From positions 1 through 38,137 of the forward strand of contig NZ_VFTG01000038.1 of NCBI RefSeq assembly GCF_006439355.1: DNA of 38,137 bases. Direction: 5' to 3'. Position 1 is the stretch's first letter; every line of letters starts with the position of its first letter. A model generated the notes under the pieces. It did no database searches, was not told where the DNA came from, and saw only the letters and a list, made by a program, of their open reading frames with translations. Shown in pieces: positions 1 to 8,767 of the stretch. A program made the position numbers and the translations under genes. The DNA comes from Mesorhizobium sp. B4-1-3 (GTDB lineage Bacteria; Pseudomonadota; Alphaproteobacteria; Rhizobiales; Rhizobiaceae).

Positions 1-294
1 ATCTCCAACAAGGCCATCACCAAGCTGGCGGGCCTCGCCCCTATCGCCAACGACAGCGGCAGGCGCGCCGGCAACAGGCATGTGCGCGGCGGACGAGCCG
101 GGCCGCGTGGCATCCTCTTTGTCGTCGCGGCCATCGTCGCCAAGTTCGATCCGCATCTCAAAGCGTTCGCTCAACGGTTGCAGCAGGCGGGAAAGCCCAA
201 AATGCTCATCCGCATCGCACTCGCCAGAAAACTTCTCGTCATCCTCAACGCAAAGGCACGCGACGCGAGAACCGAGTTCGCAAATGCAACTTGA
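1..294 (+). CDS. IS110-family transposase, C-terminal part (cut by left edge)
   Basis: The first 97 residues in view read in frame from base 1 to a TGA at 292-294. They match the C-terminal transposase_20 region of IS110/IS1111 enzymes: a GLAPIANDSGRRAGNRHVRG block (residues about 11-30), then a GGRAGPRGILF segment, a KAFAQRLQQAGKPK block and the closing RKLLVILNA helix. In this family the region carries the serine-containing catalytic half that works with an N-terminal DEDD RuvC-like domain during circular-intermediate transposition. That is family knowledge; the N-terminal half lies outside the window. Whether the element is intact cannot be judged. It sits 130 bp upstream of hemB in the same orientation. 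Confidence 0.85.
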   Translation: MSNKAITKLAGLAPIANDSGRRAGNRHVRGGRAGPRGILFVVAAIVAKFDPHLKAFAQRLQQAGKPKMLIRIALARKLLVILNAKARDARTEFANAT

Positions 295-309
295 CACGCC
301 AGATAGTCG

Positions 310-333
310 CTCTCCCCACTTTCGTGGGGCGAG
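310..333. repeat. Hairpin between transposase and hemB
   Basis: CTC-T-CCCCAC, loop TTTC, then GTGGGG-C-GAG forms a six-pair stem extended by three more pairs after one mismatch. There is no T run, so it is not a clear intrinsic terminator. It lies 16 bp past the transposase stop and could belong to the insertion sequence end or be a short host palindrome. Confidence 0.4.
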
Positions 334-424
334 GAACCTCGCGCTTCGTCGTTGGCACAATCGTGTCGCATTGGTCAGCGATGGAGACGCGTGGTAAAAG
401 CCGGCCCAAAAGAGAGTTTCGGCC

Positions 425-1456
<1,032 letters not shown>

Positions 1457-1604
1457 CGTCCCTTCCCCGACTGATCTGATGCTGCTGGATGACCGGCCGG
1501 CCTATTCTGCCGGGCGGATTTTGTTCGCCCGGAGAATACCGATTGCAAAATGCAATCAGTTAAGCTATTCCGCTTGCCTATCACAACTGATCAGGAGGAA
1601 GCCC

Positions 1605-2249
1605 GTGTCCAAGCTCCGAGTTAATTGTTTTACGCTCTCGCTCGACGGTTACGGCGCCGGCCCCGACCAGAGCCTTGATCATCCGCTCGGCGTCGGCGGC
1701 GAAAACCTGCACAAATGGATGATCAAAACCCGCTCATTCCATCAGATGATCGGCAAGGAGGGCGGGACGACGGATACCGATGACGATTTTGCCGTGCGCA
1801 GCTTCGAGAATGTCGGCGCCTGGATCCTCGGCCGCAACATGTTCGCACCGAGCCGCGGCGAATGGCCGGACGACGATTGGAAAGGCTGGTGGGGCGCTAA
1901 CCCACCCTATCACGTGCCGACCTTTATTCTGACGCATCACAAACGCGCGCCGATCGAGATGGAAGGCGGCACGACCTTTTACTTCGTCACCGACGGCATC
2001 CATTCGGCGCTCGAGCAGGCGAAGGCGGCCGCCGGCGACAAGGACGTGCGCGTTGGCGGCGGTGTCTCGACGGTCCGGCAATATCTGCAGGAGAGCCTGA
2101 TCGACGAGATGCACTTGGCGATCTCGCCTGTCCTGCTCGGCTCGGGCGAGCATCTGTTCGCCGGTCTCGATATGCTGAAGCTGGGATACCGTTGCACCGG
2201 GCAGGTGGCGACCGCCGATGCGACGCATGTGATGATCGGGCGGGCGTAG
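1605..2249 (+). CDS. Dihydrofolate reductase family protein (RibD C-terminal-like)
   Basis: This 214-residue protein starts at GTG 1605, seven bases after a strong AGGAGG (1593-1598). The alternative upstream ATG at 1479 has no ribosome binding site and would add unconserved sequence. The fold is that of stand-alone RibD_C/DHFR-like reductases: an N-terminal FTLSLDGYGAGPDQS strand-loop (about 6-20), a central GAWILGRNMF motif, the FILTHHKRAPI strand and a DVRVGGGVSTVRQYL nucleotide-binding motif, ending with a LLGSGEHLF loop. Such proteins are usually NADPH-binding reductases of unassigned substrate. It is not canonical FolA, and the substrate cannot be told from sequence. No operon partner is evident. 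Confidence 0.85.
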   Translation: MSKLRVNCFTLSLDGYGAGPDQSLDHPLGVGGENLHKWMIKTRSFHQMIGKEGGTTDTDDDFAVRSFENVGAWILGRNMFAPSRGEWPDDDWKGWWGANPPYHVPTFILTHHKRAPIEMEGGTTFYFVTDGIHSALEQAKAAAGDKDVRVGGGVSTVRQYLQESLIDEMHLAISPVLLGSGEHLFAGLDMLKLGYRCTGQVATADATHVMIGRA

Positions 2250-2258
2250 TTACAGCTT

Positions 2259-2436
2259 TTTCTCCCCGTCACTATACGGGGAGAAATGCCCGGCAGGGCA
2301 ATGAGGGGCAGCGCTGCCGGTTGAGATTAACAACAGGCTACCCGGCCTGCGCAACGAATTGCAGCTCAATCGTCGGCGCCGGCGCTACCCCTCATCCGCC
2401 CTTCGGGCACCTTCTCCCCGTGGAACGGGGAGAAGG
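2259..2436. repeat. Rhizobial palindromic mosaic repeat
   Basis: Two perfect 11-bp hairpins cap this element. The first is TTTCTCCCCGT/ACGGGGAGAAA at 2259-2269 and 2276-2286; the second is CCTTCTCCCCG/CGGGGAGAAGG at 2410-2420 and 2426-2436. Between them the arms ATGAGGGGCAGCGC (about 2300) and GCGCTACCCCTCAT (about 2382) are inverted copies apart from one base. The whole block is therefore a nested inverted repeat. It fills the space between the convergent reductase and ppk2 genes, where it may end transcription both ways. Related CCTTCTCCC units occur near 19030 and 19190. Confidence 0.8.
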
Positions 2437-2444
2437 AAAAGTGC

Positions 2445-3365
2445 TCAATACTTCTGCGGCACATAAAGCTCGCGCGGCAGCACCTGGCGCTCGTAGTCGG
2501 GGTTGAACACACGTTCGGGCAGCGTGATGTCCTCGTGCGGAACCTCCTCATACGACATCTGCTGCAACAGATGGTCGATGCAGTTCAGCCGCGCGCGCTT
2601 CTTGTCGTTGCCCTCGACGATGAACCAGGGCGCTTCCTTGATGTTGGTGCGGGCGAAGGTCTCTTCCTTGGCCTTGGTGTATTGCTCCCAGCGCACGCGC
2701 GACTGCAGGTCCATGGGCGAGAGCTTCCACTGCTTCATCGGATCGTGGATGCGCATCAAAAAGCGCATCTGCTGCTCCTCGTCGGTGATCGAGAACCAGT
2801 ATTTCACCAGCGTGATGCCGGAGCGGACCAGCATGCGCTCGAATTCCGGCACGTCATGGAAGAACTCCTCCACCTGTTCCGGCGTGGCAAAGCCCATCAC
2901 GCGCTCGACGCCGGAGCGGTTGTACCAAGAGCGGTCGAACAGCACGATCTCGCCGCCCGCCGGCAGATGCGGCACGTAGCGCTGGAAATACCATTGCGAC
3001 TTCTCGCGCTCCGTCGGCGCCGGCAACGCCACGACGCGGGCGATGCGCGGATTGAGCCGCTGCGTGATGCGCTTGATGACGCCGCCCTTGCCGGCGGAGT
3101 CGCGGCCCTCGAAGACCACCACCAGCTTCTTCTTGTGGTAGGCGACCCATGACTGCAGCTTGATCAGCTCGGATTGCAGCCTGAGCAGCTCGCGGAAATA
3201 TGTCATCCGCTCGATGGAAGGCGGGTGCGACTTCTTGTAGATCTTGGCGATCTCCAGCGAGAGCGCCGGTTCGGAAAGCTCCAGTTCATAGTCCTCGTCG
3301 AGCGTGTCCTCCAGTTCGGCTTCGAGCCAGTCCTTCGCCCCGGAATTCGGTTTCGAGTCATTCAT
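2445..3365 (-). CDS. ppk2: Polyphosphate kinase 2
   Basis: This 306-residue protein belongs to the PPK2 family, which transfers phosphate between polyphosphate and nucleoside di- or monophosphates. The P-loop is EGRDSAGKGG at residues 86-95 and the Walker B/lid motif is FDRSWYNR at 143-150. The tract RYVPHLPAGGEIVLFDRSWYNR-SGVERVMGF is a family hallmark. A short acidic N-terminal extension (residues 10-35, Asp/Glu rich) precedes the core. One-domain proteins of about 300 residues with this pattern are mostly class I (NDP-phosphorylating, GTP or ATP forming), but nucleotide preference cannot be decided here. The ATG is preceded by GGAGC. It is convergent with the reductase gene across the mosaic repeat. 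Confidence 0.95.
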   Translation of the reverse strand: MNDSKPNSGAKDWLEAELEDTLDEDYELELSEPALSLEIAKIYKKSHPPSIERMTYFRELLRLQSELIKLQSWVAYHKKKLVVVFEGRDSAGKGGVIKRITQRLNPRIARVVALPAPTEREKSQWYFQRYVPHLPAGGEIVLFDRSWYNRSGVERVMGFATPEQVEEFFHDVPEFERMLVRSGITLVKYWFSITDEEQQMRFLMRIHDPMKQWKLSPMDLQSRVRWEQYTKAKEETFARTNIKEAPWFIVEGNDKKRARLNCIDHLLQQMSYEEVPHEDITLPERVFNPDYERQVLPRELYVPQKY

Positions 3366-3649
3366 CGCGCAGCTCCGTCTGCCTGTCAGCCATCATCGCT
3401 TCGAAATGCGCCGCGGCTCCGGCCGGACACGCCACTCCGTAAGCCCGACTGAGATACAGAGGCGCAATGACGGTTTTATTGCAAGCGACGATAATAGCTT
3501 ATCGGCCAACCCAAGGATCATGGCCGATTGCATCGCTGTGAAAGTCGTTCCCTGCCGACCCTGACTAACCAATTGAGGAAGTTCGTTTACGCATCGGGTT
3601 CAAGCGTCGTTTTAACCACCACCGCCCCTGGCCATAGCCAGCAATCTGC
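3366..3649. other. Intergenic stretch between darT and ppk2
   Basis: No gene is supported in these 284 bases. Two small inverted repeats are visible: CGATAA-TAGC-TTATCG at 3489-3504 and CTGGC-CATA-GCCAG at 3628-3641, the latter just past the darT stop. Neither has a T run in the darT reading direction. The stretch should contain the ppk2 promoter and the left boundary of the lower-GC darGT insertion; I could not fix the boundary to a base. Confidence 0.5.
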
Positions 3650-4615
3650 CTAGAAGAGTTCGGACGGTTCAGCCTGAAGACGACCTCTGAAAGCGAGCTG
3701 GTCTTCCAGCCTGATCAACCAGACCCCAGACTTGTCTGGATTATAGTTTGTCACGTTAAACGTGGGAGCGCGCAACTCGACCGACTTATCGTAGGTGTTA
3801 CTAATATGGCCGACTGTCTGGTTGATGTAGACCTTGAATATCCGGTCTGGAGGAGAGAAGTCGGTTGGAAAGTTAAATGTCAGGCTTATCGTGTTCCCGG
3901 CGAAGCTGAGGTCATTCAGATAAAGTGCCCTGGCCAGGAAAAGCGTCCCACGGGCGCGTTCAACAAGAAGCTTATAGGGGCAATGTATACCCGCCATTTC
4001 AAGTAGGTATTCAAACGTACGCATGTCCGACTGCGTCCTAAAGACGATCGCCCGCAGATGCGGGGCCAGCGGGACTCGACCCTCTACGCTCACCTCGGAC
4101 ATCCGCATGTTTGTGATATATTCTTTATTGTCAGGGGTGGTAGGGGCGTCGTGATAAACCGCGTCGAAGTCCAGCTGGTTGAACGAAGCGTCGCCGTCGA
4201 GAAACATCTTTGCTCGCTGCACGTTCCCGTTGCTAAACTTGGCTCCTGGAAGTGTTATGACTGAAACGAAGTCGAACAAAAACATGACAGGAATAGACAT
4301 GTGGTTCGGAAGACGCCACTGGTCGGCAATGCATTTTATGCCTTCGGTCCGGAAGTGAAATCCGTTCTTAGGTCGAAAATAGAGTCGTGCGCATGAATGG
4401 GCGCCATCAAATATGTTTAAGGCCCCACCGTTCGCGACGTCGAGGAAGTCGGCCGCTTCGTTTCTGCTTCGCAGCTCATTGTGACGAACGATGTTGACCG
4501 CCGTCGTAACGTCGCAAGCATGATATAAAAAATGAGGCCACCGAGACCGATTTGCAGTAAGGCGAGATGCCTGCTCTTTAACGTGTCGTTCCGCTCGCGC
4601 TAGAGTGATAGGCAC
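3650..4615 (-). CDS. darT: DarT-like DNA ADP-ribosyltransferase toxin
   Basis: This 321-residue protein resembles DarT (DUF4433), which attaches ADP-ribose from NAD+ to bases in single-stranded DNA and so blocks replication of host or phage. Recognisable family features are the N-terminal FLYHACDVTTAVNIV segment (residues 29-43, His32), the LYFRPKNGFHF block (78-88, Arg81 as likely NAD contact) and a RMSEVSVEG segment, where Glu174 is the probable catalytic glutamate. Residues from about 215 on form an extra beta-rich tail of roughly 100 residues that I do not recognise. The start is GTG at 4615, inside the last codons of the macrodomain gene (16-bp overlap), so translation is probably coupled. 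GC content and codon use are clearly lower than in flanking genes. The paired macrodomain gene strongly supports the call; the DarT1/DarT2 subtype is not settled. Confidence 0.8.
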   Translation of the reverse strand: MPITLARAERHVKEQASRLTANRSRWPHFLYHACDVTTAVNIVRHNELRSRNEAADFLDVANGGALNIFDGAHSCARLYFRPKNGFHFRTEGIKCIADQWRLPNHMSIPVMFLFDFVSVITLPGAKFSNGNVQRAKMFLDGDASFNQLDFDAVYHDAPTTPDNKEYITNMRMSEVSVEGRVPLAPHLRAIVFRTQSDMRTFEYLLEMAGIHCPYKLLVERARGTLFLARALYLNDLSFAGNTISLTFNFPTDFSPPDRIFKVYINQTVGHISNTYDKSVELRAPTFNVTNYNPDKSGVWLIRLEDQLAFRGRLQAEPSELF

Positions 4616-5517
4616 GTTTGCGCCCCGTGCCCGGAAGGCACAGTGTCCATTTGAGGGCCGCTCTTTCGATCTTCGCGACTGATGTACAAAGCGTGACCTG
4701 GATTCGATTCAGGCCAACCGGGTTTACTTATCTCCGCAACCTTAACGTACGGCAAAGATGCGAGGATCGGAAAAAGGTAAGACTTAAGCTTTTTTGACGG
4801 CTCATCAGCGAATTGTTCGGCAGTAAACATGCCGTTTTGAAGCGAAGACCAAGCAGCCTCAACCAGCTCATGGTCGATCATCTCGGTACGACCGGTCGAT
4901 CTTTCAATTAATATATCACCATCATCGACCCAGCGAGCGACGAACTCCGACGTCTTTCGAAGAGTAGAGAAATTGTTACCCTTCTCAATCCTTGACATGA
5001 TATCGTGTCGGAACTCATTAAAGCTGATGGGAACACGTTTCTGGTCCGGGTTATTGTGTTCGACTACGAATGCCTTCGGCACTTGCCGATCATGCACATA
5101 GACCGGAATTTCAACCTTCGAAAGATATCGTTCCATAAGAGGCCGAACCTCGTGCCAATTGAGGTTGCCGTTACCGCAACCTAACGGTGGAAATGAAATC
5201 GAGGCGATTCCCATCTGCTTGTAAGACCGCTGGAAAGTTTCAAGCCCTGCTTCGATAAACTCCAACTTGGATGGCTGCCGCCATGTCGTCTTAGTCGGAA
5301 AATTCAAAATCCAATGGTCGGACGCGCGCCATAGATGTAGCTTCCCAATGCCAAGCGAGTGGCTATCGCAAAGCTTCTTGTAAGCTTTGAACATATCTGG
5401 ATATCGCTCTTTGAATTCGAGCGCGATACCCTTGCCCATGACACCGACGATATTGACGGTATTCACAAGGGTTTGAGCGGGGGAGTCAAAAAGACTTGTC
5501 CGGACATACGTCAGCAA
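4600..5517 (-). CDS. darG: DarG-like macrodomain antitoxin
   Basis: The N-terminal 150 residues are a macrodomain of the DarG/ADP-ribosyl glycohydrolase type. LVNTVNIVGVMGKGIALEF (residues 17-35) is the ADP-ribose loop, FPTKTTW (73-79) carries Lys76 at the position of the DarG catalytic lysine, and GCGNGNLNW (113-121) is the second signature loop. DarG removes ADP-ribose from DNA and can also bind the toxin. The C-terminal half (about 165-305) is a separate domain of unclear fold, in the place where other DarG proteins carry a toxin-binding domain. The start is TTG 5517: an in-frame TAG lies upstream with no ATG or GTG between, and the macrodomain needs these first residues. It precedes and overlaps darT, the reverse of the usual toxin-first order. 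The operator at 5531-5545 suggests SOS control. Confidence 0.87.
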   Translation of the reverse strand: MLTYVRTSLFDSPAQTLVNTVNIVGVMGKGIALEFKERYPDMFKAYKKLCDSHSLGIGKLHLWRASDHWILNFPTKTTWRQPSKLEFIEAGLETFQRSYKQMGIASISFPPLGCGNGNLNWHEVRPLMERYLSKVEIPVYVHDRQVPKAFVVEHNNPDQKRVPISFNEFRHDIMSRIEKGNNFSTLRKTSEFVARWVDDGDILIERSTGRTEMIDHELVEAAWSSLQNGMFTAEQFADEPSKKLKSYLFPILASLPYVKVAEISKPGWPESNPGHALYISREDRKSGPQMDTVPSGHGAQTCLSL

Positions 5518-5530
5518 GGAATCACCCTTC

Positions 5531-5570
5531 GTTCCCTTTTCGTTCTAAAAATCATAGCACGCCGCGTCAA
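5531..5570 (-). promoter_or_regulatory. darGT promoter with overlapping LexA box
   Basis: On the minus strand TTGACG (5570-5565) and TAGAAC (5547-5542) are separated by exactly 17 bp, a plausible housekeeping promoter. The plus strand reads GTTC-CCTTTTC-GTTC at 5531-5545, a perfect match to the alphaproteobacterial LexA site GTTC-N7-GTTC. One GTTC is shared with the -10 box, so bound LexA should block RNA polymerase. The TTG start of darG is 14 bp beyond the site. Control by LexA is inference from the motif. Confidence 0.65.
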
Positions 5571-5736
5571 GCAGGTCGCCCTGTTTCTGTGAAGCATGGT
5601 GTGTCGAAACGGTCGCATGTCCTCGCTGTCGGCGTGGCAAGGCGACAAGCCAATCAAATTGCCCTACAAAACGACCGCGCCATTCAGGCTGCACACCACC
5701 CTTCTCTGCCCCATTCTTCACCTTCATCGCGAGGAC

Positions 5737-6588
5737 CTACATGGAATACCGCACGCTCGGCCGATCCGGCTTGAAAGTCTCGACATTTTCGAAATAGGCC
5801 ACCTTGTCGACAAGATCGGAGAAATCCGGCTGCAGCGACACGTAGTGCACGTTGGGCTCGACCCGGGCTTCCGCAAACCAGGTTTCGTAGGTCGGTTCCG
5901 GCATCAGGCAGAGCGAATTGGAGCTCATGATCCATTTCAGGTTCGTCGCGACGTCATTGCCCTCCAGCGAGACGATGTAGCGATAGCGGCGCTGCTGCTC
6001 GATATTCAGGAACGGCTTGCGGTATCCGTCCGGCGCGTTGGCCCTGTGGGAACCCGCATCGCAAATCGGCAGGTTGGCGGCTTTTTCCACGAAGCGGGTG
6101 CGAAGCGGATTGTTGAGATGACCGCGCCAGACCACCATCGGGCGCTTGTCGGCGAAAGACAGCTTGTCGGGCGGCATGTAGAAGTGACGGAACTTGTTCA
6201 GCTTCATCAGCACGCCGTTCGCATTGTCGTCGCCGATGGGCCGGTCCTTGACGATCCTCGGGAGCTCCGGAACGCCGACGACGTCGCCGAACTCGAAGTC
6301 GATCAGCAGGCCGGGATCGAAATAGCGGGCGAATTCCTTGAGGTCGTAATAATACATGCTGGAAGAGGTCGGCAGCTTGCCGATGGCTATGGCGTCCGGA
6401 CTGGGCACGAACGGCTGTTCCAGCTTGTTGTAATAGTTCAGTCTCTCGCGGACCGTCTTGCCCGAAAGCCTTGCCTGCTCAAGCCGGCTGGCCAGGCGGT
6501 CGCGGAACAGCGATTGCGGTGCGCGGTCACGCGCGAAATTGCGCGCGTAGTAGAACAGCTTTGCGGCGGTTCGTGAGAGTGAGGCCAT
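5737..6588 (-). pseudogene. GT90 (CAP10/LpsA-type) glycosyltransferase, truncated at 3' end
   Basis: The 283-residue product matches the lipopolysaccharide glycosyltransferase family 90: VVWRGHLNNPLRTRFVE (about 149-165), YRYIVSLEGNDVATNLKWIMSS (about 202-223) and the conserved PTYETWF...PNVHYVSLQPDFSDL end of the sugar-nucleotide domain. Family members continue some 40-50 residues beyond this point. Here the last 13 or so codons are the reverse complement of an aldo/keto reductase start, ending in a chance stop at 5737. The C-terminal helix is therefore replaced and the gene is probably inactive, though residual activity cannot be excluded. Intact relatives act in LPS or surface glycan assembly at the inner membrane. 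The start ATG at 6588 has no strong ribosome binding site. Confidence 0.8.
5741..5797 (+). pseudogene. 5' remnant of an aldo/keto reductase gene
   Basis: After GCGAGGACCT an ATG opens 18 codons, MEYRTLGRSGLKVSTFSK, then TAG. The first 15 residues or so are the canonical N-terminus of aldo/keto reductases (MEYRTLGRSGLKVS, the first beta strands). Homology stops near 5788, and there the sequence becomes the antisense of the GT90 gene. Only the ribosome binding site and first codons survive, so no enzyme is made. This marks one side of a rearrangement junction. Confidence 0.75.
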
Positions 6589-6701
6589 GCGTCCGCGGGT
6601 TCAGCAAAATGGTCAACGGTAGTCAGCCTTAATCCCCTCGTCTCCTACAGCATTCTCCCGTTCATGTTGCAAGCCGCTAATGCGAATGGCCACAGGACAA
6701 C

Positions 6702-7367
6702 TTACGCGGCGACGACGGCGAACCCTCTGGCGCGCAAGCCGCGCCGGTCGGCATGCAAGGAGCTGACAAGCCGATCGCGACTGCCCACGATGTGAGCCGA
6801 AAGCAGCCCTGCCGCTTCATCGGCATCGCCCTTCCTGACAGCGGCGAGGATGGCGTGGTGCTCGGCCCAGGCGCGGCCGAGCGCCTTTTCATCCCGCACC
6901 TCCAACCAACGCGCGCGCGACAGCCTCGTCATCGCATCGCGTACCGCCCTGAGCAGGAACTCGTTGCCGGAAAGCCTCGCCAATTCGATGTGGAAATCCA
7001 TTCCGACGCGATGCCATTCCTCGCGTGGCGTCTCGGCGTCGCAGGAATCGAGCATCGCCGCGATCACCTCGATCCCGCTACGGTCTTCGAGCGCCGCCGT
7101 CAGGCGAACCGCGGCCACCTCGACGGCCTCGCGATAGACGGCGATCTGCCCGAGCTCGGCAAGATTGATCGGCGCGACCGTCCAGCCGCGACCGTCGCGG
7201 CCGATCAGCCCTTCGGTTTCCAGACGCAGCAGCGCCGCCCGCACCGGCGTGCGCGACGCGCCGAACCGGCTCTCGATCCAACGCTCGGTCAAACGTTCGC
7301 CTGGACCGATCTCCAGCCCGAGGATCATCTCGCGAAGCTGCCTTTCGACATTCTGCATCTGTGACAT
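6702..7367 (-). CDS. GntR/FadR-family transcriptional regulator
   Basis: This 221-residue regulator has an N-terminal winged helix (residues about 4-68: VERQLREMILGLEIGPGERLTE, then the recognition segment RFGASRTPVRAALLRLETEGLI) and an FCD ligand domain with the metal-binding pattern DFHIELARLSGN...HHAILAAV. I chose ATG 7367 because GGAG precedes it at normal spacing. ATGs at 7418 and 7430 are in frame but lack a ribosome binding site, and 7430 lies inside the palindrome at 7422-7440, which is better read as its operator. The gene is divergent from the MFS exporter at 7483, the usual layout for a local repressor. FCD effectors are small carboxylates; which one is unknown. Confidence 0.9.
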   Translation of the reverse strand: MSQMQNVERQLREMILGLEIGPGERLTERWIESRFGASRTPVRAALLRLETEGLIGRDGRGWTVAPINLAELGQIAVYREAVEVAAVRLTAALEDRSGIEVIAAMLDSCDAETPREEWHRVGMDFHIELARLSGNEFLLRAVRDAMTRLSRARWLEVRDEKALGRAWAEHHAILAAVRKGDADEAAGLLSAHIVGSRDRLVSSLHADRRGLRARGFAVVAA

Positions 7368-7421
7368 TGTCGCTCCGCTCTTCAAAGCCGCATTGACAGC
7401 GGCACCCGCCAGGTCCATGAC

Positions 7422-7440
7422 GGATACCATCTTGGTATCC
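7422..7440. promoter_or_regulatory. Perfect palindromic operator for the GntR regulator
   Basis: GGATACC-ATCTT-GGTATCC is a perfect 7-bp inverted repeat with a 5-bp spacer, located between the divergent GntR gene and the MFS gene. A further half-like CGGTATT follows at 7446. Size and AT/GC pattern fit FadR-type GntR operators. Binding is inferred. Confidence 0.65.
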
Positions 7441-7482
7441 CAAATCGGTATTCATAACAACCCTAGCATTGGTACGCGCGAC

Positions 7483-8730
7483 ATGACGCCCAGCGAATCC
7501 GGACAGAGCGGCTTCAACATCCATTGGCGGCGCAACCTCGCCGTCTGCTTCGCCGGCTCGTTCAGCACGCTTATCGCCATGACGCTGCTGCTTCCGTTCC
7601 TGCCGCTTTACATCGAGCAGCTCGGCGCCGAGGGCCACGCAGCGATCGTGCAGTGGTCAGGCATCGCTTATGGCGCGACCTTCTTCGCGGCGGCGCTGGT
7701 CGCGCCCTTGTGGGGGCGGCTGGGCGACCGCTACGGCCGCAAGCTGATGCTGGTGCGCGCTTCGTTCGGCATGGCGATCTGCATGTCGCTGACCGGCATG
7801 GTCCAGAGCGTCTGGCAGCTGGTGCTGCTGCGGCTGCTGATCGGTTTTGCCGGCGGCTATTCCTCGGGTTCGACGATCCTGGTGGCGATGCAGACGCCGA
7901 AGGAACGCTCCGGCTGGGCGCTCGGCGTGCTGGCGGCGGGCATCACGGCAGGCTCGCTGGTCGGACCGCTGCTCGGCGGCCTGCTGCCGCCGCTGATCGG
8001 CATCCGCGCGACCTTCCTGCTGTCCGGCGGCGTGATCTTCCTGGCGTTCCTGGCGACGACTTTCCTGATCAAGGAAAATCCGCCGGCACCCGAGCCTGCC
8101 TCGACAGCGAAGCCGAGAAGCGGCTGGTCGCAGATCCCCGACAAGCGGCCGATCGTCGCCATGCTGACCACCGGCATGCTGCTCGCCTTCGCCACAATGT
8201 CGGTCGAGCCGATCATCACAGTCTACGTGCAGCAGCTCGTCGAGGACCAGAGCAAGGTGACCATGGTCGCGGGCGTCGTCATGTCCGCGGCGGCGCTCGG
8301 CACGATCCTGTCTTCATCCTGGCTGGGCAAACTCGCCGACCGCGTCGGCCACTGGAACGTCGTGGTCGGCGCCCTTGCCGTCTCGGCCCTACTGCTCATT
8401 CCGCAGGCCTTCGTCACCAATGGCTGGCAATTGATTGGCCTGCGCTTCCTGATGGGCCTAGCGCTGGGCGGACTGCTGCCCTGCATCACCAGCGTCATCC
8501 GGCACAACATCCCCGACGGGATCGGCGGCAACGTGCTTGGCCTGGCGATCTCGGCGCAATATGTCGGCCAGGTCGCGGGGCCGCTGTCCGGCGGCTTCGT
8601 CGGCGGGCATTTCGGCATGCGCTCGGTGTTTCTGGGCACGGCGGTGCTGATGGCGCTGGGCGCTGCCTACAACTGGATTGTCCAGTCGCGCCGGGCGCGG
8701 CATATGCTGGTTGAGGCCGGCGAATCCTGA
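7483..8730 (+). CDS. MFS drug efflux protein, MdtG-like
   Basis: This 415-residue inner-membrane protein has 12 predicted hydrophobic segments. MFS motif A is present between TM2 and TM3 as GRLGDRYGRKLML and a partial repeat GKLADRVGHW sits in the second half. The segment WALGVLAAGITAGSLVGPLLGG is the TM5 antiporter motif C of drug/H+ antiporters. Closest in style to MdtG/YceE and TetA-like exporters. ATG 7483 is chosen because the N-terminus then reads MTPSESGQSGFNIHWRRNLAVC before TM1; no clear Shine-Dalgarno precedes it. It is probably controlled by the divergent GntR protein. The substrate is unknown. Confidence 0.88.
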   Translation: MTPSESGQSGFNIHWRRNLAVCFAGSFSTLIAMTLLLPFLPLYIEQLGAEGHAAIVQWSGIAYGATFFAAALVAPLWGRLGDRYGRKLMLVRASFGMAICMSLTGMVQSVWQLVLLRLLIGFAGGYSSGSTILVAMQTPKERSGWALGVLAAGITAGSLVGPLLGGLLPPLIGIRATFLLSGGVIFLAFLATTFLIKENPPAPEPASTAKPRSGWSQIPDKRPIVAMLTTGMLLAFATMSVEPIITVYVQQLVEDQSKVTMVAGVVMSAAALGTILSSSWLGKLADRVGHWNVVVGALAVSALLLIPQAFVTNGWQLIGLRFLMGLALGGLLPCITSVIRHNIPDGIGGNVLGLAISAQYVGQVAGPLSGGFVGGHFGMRSVFLGTAVLMALGAAYNWIVQSRRARHMLVEAGES

Positions 8731-8767
8731 CGGCCGCCTCACCCAACCGCAGTACGGAGCATCCAAG

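Noticed and set aside
1479..1604. Longer N-terminus for the DHFR-like reductase
   Set aside because: The AGGAGG at 1593-1598 points to GTG 1605, and the extra 42 residues have no family similarity.
2259..2436. CRISPR-like array from the repeated CCTTCTCCCC units
   Set aside because: The units are palindromic, irregularly spaced and inverted, without regular spacers or cas genes anywhere in the window.
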